5,081 nt of DNA, taken from NCBI GenBank assembly GCA_947462515.1, contig CANHPJ010000162.1, positions 1-5,081 on the forward strand, in the 5' to 3' direction. Below are positions 1 through 5,081 of this stretch, in pieces. Source of the stretch: Bacteroidota bacterium. GTDB taxonomy: Bacteria > Bacteroidota > Bacteroidia > JACCXN01. A model generated the notes under the pieces. It saw only the letters and a list, made by a program, of their open reading frames with translations, did not search any database and was not told the origin of the DNA. Positions within the stretch are counted from its first letter, which is position 1. Each line of letters begins with the position of its first letter. The position numbers were made by a program, and so were the translations under genes.

Positions 1-437
1 ATTTCGGTTCTTCGTCGCTCACCTCCCGACAACAAATCCCATCATCCCTTTCTGATATTCTGCAAGCCAAACTCATCCAGCAGGTTCTCTAAAGTTTCAA
101 GTTGTTCCATTTTAGAGAGCTTTGTCATTTCCAAAACAGCTTTAATATTATCTTCAACAGAAAGCTTCCTGAAAATTGAGGCTTCCTGCGCTAAATAACC
201 GATTCCTTTTTGAGCCCTTTTATATATTGGGGCATCGGTAATATCCTCATCGTCTAAAAAAATATGGCCGGAATTAGGCTTAACCATTCCCACAATCATA
301 TAAAAAGAAGTTGTTTTTCCGGCACCATTTGGGCCAAGTAAACCAACGATCTCACCTTGATTTACTTCAACAGATACTCCTTTAACAACCGTTCTTTTTT
401 TATATTTTTTTATGATATTTTCTGCTCTGAGTTTCAT
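1..437 (-). CDS. lptB: LPS export ABC transporter ATP-binding protein LptB (5' part, interrupted by an in-frame TGA)
   Basis: LptB is the cytoplasmic ATPase of the LptB2FG complex, which extracts lipopolysaccharide from the inner membrane and pushes it along the Lpt bridge. The ATG at 435-437 gives the usual Bacteroidota N-terminus (MKLRAEN). Visible elements are Walker A GPNGAGKT (residues 35-42), the family-typical segment around TSFYMIVG, and the Q-loop YLAQEAS with Gln84. An in-frame TGA at 42-44 ends the open frame after 131 residues, but the same frame continues with WDLLSGGERRRTE to the window edge, so the ABC signature LSGGE is intact. Walker B, the D-loop and the H-loop (the rest of a protein of about 240 residues) lie outside the window. 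The gene starts 30 bases after the DUF5686 gene ends, so co-transcription is likely. The family identification is secure. Whether the stop is real is not known: sequence error and true nonsense mutation both fit. Confidence 0.93.
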
Positions 438-467
438 CTTTAATAATGATTATAAAGGCAATATTAC

Positions 468-2963
468 TTAAAAATTAATGGCGATGGTTGCCCTTATTCC
501 AAATTTAGAAACATTTGGCTTGTCCAAATGAGTCAAGCGCCAAATTCCATCCACGCGTAAAATTTTAAAAATATTTTCTACGCCAAAGCCTGCCTCCACA
601 TAAGGCTTCTCTAAAGTACTCATATTTACAGGTAATATCATCAGTGATTTATTTTTCTCATTCAAACTGCCAATAACACCCTTAGCAAAGGCAATTTCTC
701 TCCATTTGAGCCTTCTAATTATTGGGAATTTATCCAAAAAAAAGCCATTGAAATGCTGGTGGAAACTGGCACTAAAATATTTATCGCTGGCAAACTCAAA
801 ATAATTCATCATGTTAAATGCAAGCTTATCATATGAATAGGTTTCATTGCCATTATGTAGCTCCAATAATGGAAATGGTAAAGTTCCGTATATCTTTCCT
901 AATTCAAAACTATAATCCAAATAGCCAAATGGCTGAGTTTTTATATAATTTGATATGTTTAAAACTACTTTTTGATACTTATAATCACTTCCAAGCACTC
1001 CCTTAAAACCCAAAGTATAATAAAATTGAAAAACAGGATATTTTGTACCTAGGCTAACACGATCAAATTCTCCTGAAACAAATTTCTCTTTATAGGCAAA
1101 GCGACTTTTAAAAAGTATTTCTGATGTAATAATATTTTGTTGTGTCTGAGCATCTCCATCTTCAATGGGTTTAAGATAGTTTAAACTCCCTTTTGGAATC
1201 AGTGTTCTGTATTTTAATGTTAGTCTATTTGAGAAACCGGGAAATGTCTCCCGCTCATAAAAAGCCTTGTATTCCTCAACCAAAGTAAGCTTATTAAAAG
1301 GAAAGCGGCGAATAGAGCCAAAGATATTATCCTGCCTGAGCGCATTAGGACTTTGGCCTAACTGTTCCATATCATATTTATAGGAGGCCCCTATAAACTG
1401 CCTGATATTTTTGGTGAGAAAATATTGAAATCCGCCACCATATTTAAAAACCTGATCTTTTAAACCATAGGCCAGATAACCATCAAGCATTAATCGGGAA
1501 CTAAATTTATCGGAAGTTCTAAGCCCTAATTTAAATCTATTACCTTCTATTTGATTATAGCTATATGTTGTGAAATAAGGACCAAACTCCACCTTACCCA
1601 TTTCCTTATATCCCGAAATCATCATGCTTACTATATCTACATAACTTTTAAATGCGGGTAATGATTTTATCGTATCGACAAGCTCATAGATCTCCAATTC
1701 ACTTTTGGAAAGCGTATCGTGGCGCATTTGAGTCCAATAATCATCAGGTTTTTCGGAAGCATCATCCAAAACAATTATATCTTCAGAATTATCGTAAAAA
1801 TCAGGATCTTTTATATTATTAAGCTTGAAGTTTTTATAGCTTGTGTTTTTCTTTCCGTAAATACCCACTGATTTATCTGTTACATTGAAGTCAACAAGCA
1901 ACTCATCTTTTGTCAGCATCCAGACACCATCAATCAATTCAAAATTTTGAGAGGCAGAAAAACTATTCACATAATTTATATTGGCGTCTGAAGCAATAGA
2001 AACATTTATTTTCTTGATAGCAAAAGTGGTATCGTGCACCCAAAAATCACCAGCAAAGGTTGGCTCCTGTCTTCTCTTTGGCATAAAACTTAAATGATAG
2101 CACCATTTATTATCAAGATAAGCACTATCAACCAAATAGTATTTATAATATAACATTCCAAAATCTGCTAAAGGACTTATAAAGCTTTTCCCAAAAACAG
2201 AGACATAATTATCATACACATTCGTATTTTGATATACATCGCCCAAAAAATTATTTATACTTTGATTTTTTACCCCTGAGATCTTGACGGCATTAATTTT
2301 TTCCTTTAGTATTTTAGGATTTTTTCTGTAAAAAACCTCGGACAAGGTTTCTGTTATAAACATGGGTAAATAAGGCTTCTTGCCATTAGAGTCAATTTTA
2401 TCAAATACAAAACCGAACTTTTTAAATATTTTTCTATTGCGTAATTTTTCCGGAATGTTGTTGATGTCAAATTCTACCTTATTATAGACCTCATACTGGT
2501 AGGCATTTAAATTTTCCTTGTTATTTTTTTCCTTTTGAGAAACAACCTTTTTAAACAAGGCATGTGCCGGATTTTCTCCAGGTTTAACCGTTATTTCAGC
2601 CAATTGTATATTAGATGAATGAAGCGCTATATCGATATTTTGTGATTGCCTTTTTTCAATTGCGAGAAAAATCGATGTATAGCCTAAAAAAGAGACATAT
2701 ATTGAATCTACCGCTTGTCCGGTTTCCAATAAAAATTTCCCATCAATATCAGTCGTTGTTCCAATAACGGTTCCCTTAAAAACCACATTAACAAAGGGCA
2801 GTGGCTCTTTTGTTTCAAAATCGGTAATTTTTCCAAATACTTTTGTGTTTTGGCTGTATAAAGCACTAGAAAAGTAGCAGGACAAAACTAACGTAGCAAA
2901 ACAGAGTTTTAAAAAACTATTTTGAAGAAACCGGGCTTTAACTATATTTTTTTTATTATTCAA
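468..2963 (-). CDS. Outer-membrane DUF5686 / carboxypeptidase-regulatory-like domain protein
   Basis: An 831-residue exported protein of the DUF5686 family, whose function is unknown. It has a basic N-terminus, a hydrophobic stretch at about residues 19-36 and a likely signal-peptidase I site near ALYSQ. A CarboxypepD_reg-like beta-sandwich follows (about 42-115; FGKITDFETKEPLPFVNV, then TTDIDGKF). DUF5686 hallmarks come next: GENPAHALFKKV (129-140), a Tyr-rich YQYEVYNK segment, and the LIDGVWML element near 343-350. The second half (about 455-831) is rich in alternating aromatic and polar strands and carries the family motifs FNGFFLDKFP, LKWRE and GVENIFK. It ends in Phe, as integral outer-membrane barrels often do. 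The start must be TTG at 2961-2963: a TAA sits three codons upstream and no ATG occurs until far past the signal peptide. Length is typical for the family. It follows tatC by 162 bases and precedes lptB by 30. Barrel topology and an envelope-assembly role are inferred. Confidence 0.88.
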   Translation of the reverse strand: MNNKKNIVKARFLQNSFLKLCFATLVLSCYFSSALYSQNTKVFGKITDFETKEPLPFVNVVFKGTVIGTTTDIDGKFLLETGQAVDSIYVSFLGYTSIFLAIEKRQSQNIDIALHSSNIQLAEITVKPGENPAHALFKKVVSQKEKNNKENLNAYQYEVYNKVEFDINNIPEKLRNRKIFKKFGFVFDKIDSNGKKPYLPMFITETLSEVFYRKNPKILKEKINAVKISGVKNQSINNFLGDVYQNTNVYDNYVSVFGKSFISPLADFGMLYYKYYLVDSAYLDNKWCYHLSFMPKRRQEPTFAGDFWVHDTTFAIKKINVSIASDANINYVNSFSASQNFELIDGVWMLTKDELLVDFNVTDKSVGIYGKKNTSYKNFKLNNIKDPDFYDNSEDIIVLDDASEKPDDYWTQMRHDTLSKSELEIYELVDTIKSLPAFKSYVDIVSMMISGYKEMGKVEFGPYFTTYSYNQIEGNRFKLGLRTSDKFSSRLMLDGYLAYGLKDQVFKYGGGFQYFLTKNIRQFIGASYKYDMEQLGQSPNALRQDNIFGSIRRFPFNKLTLVEEYKAFYERETFPGFSNRLTLKYRTLIPKGSLNYLKPIEDGDAQTQQNIITSEILFKSRFAYKEKFVSGEFDRVSLGTKYPVFQFYYTLGFKGVLGSDYKYQKVVLNISNYIKTQPFGYLDYSFELGKIYGTLPFPLLELHNGNETYSYDKLAFNMMNYFEFASDKYFSASFHQHFNGFFLDKFPIIRRLKWREIAFAKGVIGSLNEKNKSLMILPVNMSTLEKPYVEAGFGVENIFKILRVDGIWRLTHLDKPNVSKFGIRATIAINF

Positions 2964-2984
2964 ATTAGATTATGATATTATTTT

Positions 2985-3014
2985 CAAATTTAAAAAACAA
3001 AAACAGTTAGTAAA
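2985..3014 (-). promoter_or_regulatory. Possible promoter for the DUF5686 gene
   Basis: On the minus strand TAAATTTG (2992 to 2985) matches the Bacteroidota -7 consensus TAnnTTTG exactly. TTTA (3014 to 3011) lies 18 bases upstream as a poor -33 element, where TTTG or TTG is expected. The -7 motif is 21 bases before the TTG start, implying a very short leader. The 162-base gap after tatC, the largest in the cluster, leaves room for an internal promoter. The region is very AT-rich, so a chance match is quite possible. Confidence 0.3.
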
Positions 3015-3125
3015 TATTGTTTTTTCTTAAACACTCATTTAAAAACCATTGTTTAGGATTTCAAACATAAAGCCATCAAATAAACATTCTTATTGATTAG
3101 CTACTAAAAAAATTATCGGCTACGA

Positions 3126-3950
3126 CTATTTAGCAGATGCTTTTTTTATGACGAATGCAGATATAAAAATACTTATTTCATACAGAAACAGAATTGGAAT
3201 GGTCACCAAAATCTGACTGGTAACATCAGGTGGAGTTATAATGGCTGCCAAAATCAATATTAACACGACGGCATGTTTTCTGTACACGCGCATAAAACCG
3301 GGTGTTAAAACACCTATTTTTGTTAGAAAATACACCACAATTGGCAATTCAAAAACCAGGCCAGTAGCAAGCGTGGTGGTAGTAATCGTTGAGATGAATG
3401 AGCCTAAACCTATTTGATTTGCAACTTGCTCACTAACCTGATAGGTACCTAAAAAATTAATTGAAAGTGGGGCAATGATAAAGTATCCGAAAAGAATCCC
3501 CAAAATAAATAATAGAGACGTAAAAAAAACAATTCCTCTGGTGTGACGTTTTTCCCCCGGATGCAATGCCGGTTTTATGAATGACCAAATCTCCCAAAAC
3601 ACATAAGGAAAAGCAACAACTAATCCAGTTATTGCAGATACTGTGATGTCAGTGGTAAACTGACCGGACATATCAATATTAATTAAAGTAAACGATATTT
3701 TTTTGATACATAATTCGTCACTATTAAAGATAAATGTTGACAGATCGCATAAAAATTTATAGGTCCAGAAATCAGGGTTTTTTGGGGCAAGAATAATTCT
3801 ATCGAAAATAAATCTGCTGTAAACAAAGGCTAAAATAGCTACCGAAATTACAGCGATTACCGAGCGAACAAGATGCCAACGAAGTGCTTCGAGATGATCC
3901 AAAAATGACATCTCAGCCTGATCTTTTTGATTTTGTTGTGAATTGCTCAT
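3126..3950 (-). CDS. tatC: Twin-arginine translocase subunit TatC
   Basis: TatC is the inner-membrane core of the Tat system. It binds twin-arginine signal peptides and recruits TatA to export folded proteins. At 274 residues it has the normal Bacteroidota length and about six hydrophobic segments. Conserved features are MSFLDHLEALRW at 14-25, FPYVFWEIW (114-122) leading into HPGEKR with Glu133 (matching E. coli Glu103), FELP with Glu201 (E. coli Glu170), and TPPDVTSQ with Asp242 (E. coli Asp211), then IPILFLYE (251-258). The first periplasmic loop (about 48-105) is longer than in E. coli and holds two cysteines, Cys68 and Cys81. The second position of the usual Glu-Glu pair in the N-terminal HLEELR-type motif is Ala22. 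The ATG at 3948-3950 has no Shine-Dalgarno sequence but an A-rich leader, usual for the phylum. The gene ends in TAG. No tatA or tatB is present in this window. It lies 66 bases after kdsD with no obvious promoter of its own, suggesting co-transcription. Confidence 0.97.
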   Translation of the reverse strand: MSNSQQNQKDQAEMSFLDHLEALRWHLVRSVIAVISVAILAFVYSRFIFDRIILAPKNPDFWTYKFLCDLSTFIFNSDELCIKKISFTLINIDMSGQFTTDITVSAITGLVVAFPYVFWEIWSFIKPALHPGEKRHTRGIVFFTSLLFILGILFGYFIIAPLSINFLGTYQVSEQVANQIGLGSFISTITTTTLATGLVFELPIVVYFLTKIGVLTPGFMRVYRKHAVVLILILAAIITPPDVTSQILVTIPILFLYEISIFISAFVIKKASAK

Positions 3951-4016
3951 TTTTAAATTTCAATTATTAACTGTGATTCAACTATTTTTTTCCAGTGTAA
4001 GATTAGTTCAAACAAG

Positions 4017-4982
4017 TTAAACTATTCCTTCTTTTACCAAATCGTGAATGTGAATTACGCCTATGTATTTTTCTCCATCAACCACCAAGAGTTGAGAAAT
4101 ATTATATTGCTTCATAATTTTCATAGCCTCTGAAGCAAGCATATCTTTTTGAACCAATTTAGGTTTTTTATTCATAATATCACCTGCAACAAGCAGCTCA
4201 AAGTCGGTATCTTGTTCGAGCATTCTTCTCAAATCTCCGTCAGTAATAACTCCCATAAGTTTTTCGCTGCTCGATACGGCAGTTACGCCAAGTCGTTTTG
4301 ATGAAATCTCGAGAATTACTTTCCTTATGCTATCTTGAAGATCAACCACTGGAAAGACACCTCCGGCTATGATATCTTCAACTTTTAGGTAAAGCATTTT
4401 TCCTAATGCCCCCCCCGGATGATACGCAGCAAAGTCTGCGCTTGTAAACCCCCTGTGTTCGAGCAAAGCTACAGCGAGGGCGTCACCCATTGCAAGCTGG
4501 GCAGTGGTGCTTGTTGTGGGAGCTAGATTATTGGGGCAAGCTTCCTTTTCAACAAAACAATTTAATATCAAGTCGGCTCTTTGGCCCAAAAAGGAATCCT
4601 TGTTGCCAACTAAAGCAATTAAAGTATTTCCCATATTCTTTATAAGCGGAACAAGCGCCTTAATCTCCGGGGTATTTCCACTTTTGGAAATACAAATAAC
4701 TATATCATCATTTCTTATAGAGCCTAGATCACCATGAATGGCATCAGCCGCATGCATAAAAATAGATGCCGTACCAGTTGAATTTAAGGTAGCTACCATT
4801 TTATTGGCTATGATAGCACTTTTACCAATTCCCGTCACCACAACCCTTCCTTTGGACTCATATATTTTGAGTACACAAGAGGCAAAATCTTCATCAATAA
4901 AATCAATCAGTTTTTTTATTGCCAGATACTCTGTTTCAAGCGTTCTTACTGCACTTTTCTTTAACTCATCAATTGTTTTCAA
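4017..4982 (-). CDS. kdsD: D-arabinose-5-phosphate isomerase (KpsF/GutQ family), SIS domain plus two CBS domains
   Basis: This cytoplasmic enzyme interconverts ribulose 5-phosphate and arabinose 5-phosphate, the first step towards Kdo, the sugar that joins lipid A to the LPS core. The 321 residues match the family. The SIS domain spans about 35-175, with GIGKSA (51-56), AIHGDLG (81-87), the phosphate-binding SKSGNTPEI (99-107) and APTTSTTAQLAMGDALA (154-170). HPGGALGK (188-195) carries the conserved His188. Two CBS domains follow, about 205-260 (LGVTAV, GVITDGDLRRML) and about 268-321 (DIMNKKP, ISQLLVVDG, GVIHIHDLVKEG). The start is TTG at 4980-4982: upstream codons reach a TAA at 5010-5012 without ATG or GTG, and TTG gives the usual family N-terminal length. 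A run of eight G encodes part of HPGGALG. The symbol kpsF is also used; a single copy beside lptB in a Bacteroidota chromosome favours the housekeeping KdsD role over a capsule role, by inference. Confidence 0.95.
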   Translation of the reverse strand: MKTIDELKKSAVRTLETEYLAIKKLIDFIDEDFASCVLKIYESKGRVVVTGIGKSAIIANKMVATLNSTGTASIFMHAADAIHGDLGSIRNDDIVICISKSGNTPEIKALVPLIKNMGNTLIALVGNKDSFLGQRADLILNCFVEKEACPNNLAPTTSTTAQLAMGDALAVALLEHRGFTSADFAAYHPGGALGKMLYLKVEDIIAGGVFPVVDLQDSIRKVILEISSKRLGVTAVSSSEKLMGVITDGDLRRMLEQDTDFELLVAGDIMNKKPKLVQKDMLASEAMKIMKQYNISQLLVVDGEKYIGVIHIHDLVKEGIV

Positions 4983-5016
4983 TTTCTCAATTTTATTAAA
5001 AATAAACTTTTAAATA

Positions 5017-5057
5017 ATATTTACATTACACAGTATATATTGTATATTTACCTTACA
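5017..5057. repeat. Imperfect 14-base direct repeat upstream of kdsD
   Basis: ATATTTACATTACA (5017-5030) and ATATTTACCTTACA (5044-5057) differ at one base and are offset by 27 bases. They lie between the candidate -7 element, which overlaps the second copy by two bases, and the kdsD start. The repeat is seen directly. A role as an operator is only a possibility, since AT-rich spacers produce such matches by chance. Confidence 0.5.
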
Positions 5058-5063
5058 AAAGTA
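5056..5063 (-). promoter_or_regulatory. Possible -7 promoter element upstream of kdsD
   Basis: On the minus strand TACTTTTG fits the Bacteroidota -7 consensus TAnnTTTG exactly and lies 73 bases before the TTG start of kdsD. The expected -33 element, 17-19 bases further upstream, falls at or just beyond the right edge and cannot be checked. It sits inside a short inverted repeat (TTAC-AAAA-GTAA, 5053-5064). The surrounding 99-base region (4983-5081) has no supported gene. Confidence 0.35.
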
Positions 5064-5081
5064 ACTTTTATTTGAAATAAA

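Noticed and set aside
42..44. TGA reassigned to an amino acid (codes 4 or 25)
   Set aside because: The three other genes, about 1,420 codons, contain no in-frame TGA, all their Trp codons are TGG, and the stop aligns with a usual Arg rather than Trp or Gly.
818..1006. Open frame of 62 codons on the plus strand
   Set aside because: It lies wholly antisense to the DUF5686 gene, matches no family I recognise, and has no supporting start context.
2873..2887. Lipobox at LVLSC in the DUF5686 signal peptide
   Set aside because: Leu at -2 fits a lipobox poorly, and a better signal-peptidase I site (ALYSQ) follows; the family's barrel-like C-terminus also argues against a simple lipoprotein.
3097..3107. 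TTAG-CTA-CTAA inverted repeat after tatC as a terminator
   Set aside because: Only four base pairs, and on the minus strand the T-run precedes the stem rather than following it.
3977..4011. Inverted repeat between kdsD and tatC as a terminator
   Set aside because: Arms of eight bases with one mismatch and a 19-base loop, AT-rich, with no T-run after the stem on the minus strand.
4504..5013. Two consecutive plus-strand open frames (4504-4737 and 4738-5013)
   Set aside because: Both are antisense to the well-supported kdsD gene and their translations look like reverse-complement shadows of its SIS domain; no independent coding signal.
1..5081. tRNA, rRNA, CRISPR array, insertion sequence, att site or defence system
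   Set aside because: Nothing with these characters was seen on either strand; the genes are conserved envelope and housekeeping functions with similar AT-rich composition throughout.

Overview
The window is AT-rich DNA from a member of the Bacteroidota, most likely a flavobacterium-like lineage. Three things support this: a CarboxypepD_reg-like/DUF5686 outer-membrane protein, a family essentially restricted to this phylum; LptB, TatC and arabinose-5-phosphate isomerase sequences of Bacteroidota type; and weak or absent Shine-Dalgarno sequences, with possible TAnnTTTG-type -7 promoter elements. The class-level placement is inference.

All four real genes lie on the minus strand, so transcription runs from the right edge to the left. 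In order: arabinose-5-phosphate isomerase KdsD/KpsF (4982 to 4017), TatC of the twin-arginine translocase (3950 to 3126), an 831-residue outer-membrane DUF5686 protein (2963 to 468), and the start of lptB, the LPS-export ATPase (437 to the left edge, incomplete). The gaps are 66, 162 and 30 bases. The 99 bases upstream of kdsD are non-coding and hold a possible promoter and an imperfect direct repeat. No gap exceeds 300 bases. I see no RNA gene, mobile element, CRISPR array or convincing terminator.

The shared theme is the cell envelope. KdsD makes the precursor of Kdo, the inner sugar of lipopolysaccharide. LptB powers the LptB2FG transporter that lifts finished LPS out of the inner membrane. 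TatC is the receptor of the folded-protein exporter. The DUF5686 protein looks like a periplasmic-plus-barrel outer-membrane protein of unknown function. The first and last genes therefore bracket the LPS pathway.

The main oddity is an in-frame TGA in lptB (42-44). The reading frame resumes directly after it with an intact ABC signature motif, so this is either a sequence error near the edge or a real nonsense mutation in a normally essential gene. Smaller points are TTG as the only workable start in two genes, an eight-G run inside an active-site motif of kdsD, and an Ala in place of the usual Glu in the N-terminal motif of TatC. I found no convincing previously undescribed system; this is mostly a conserved housekeeping neighbourhood.
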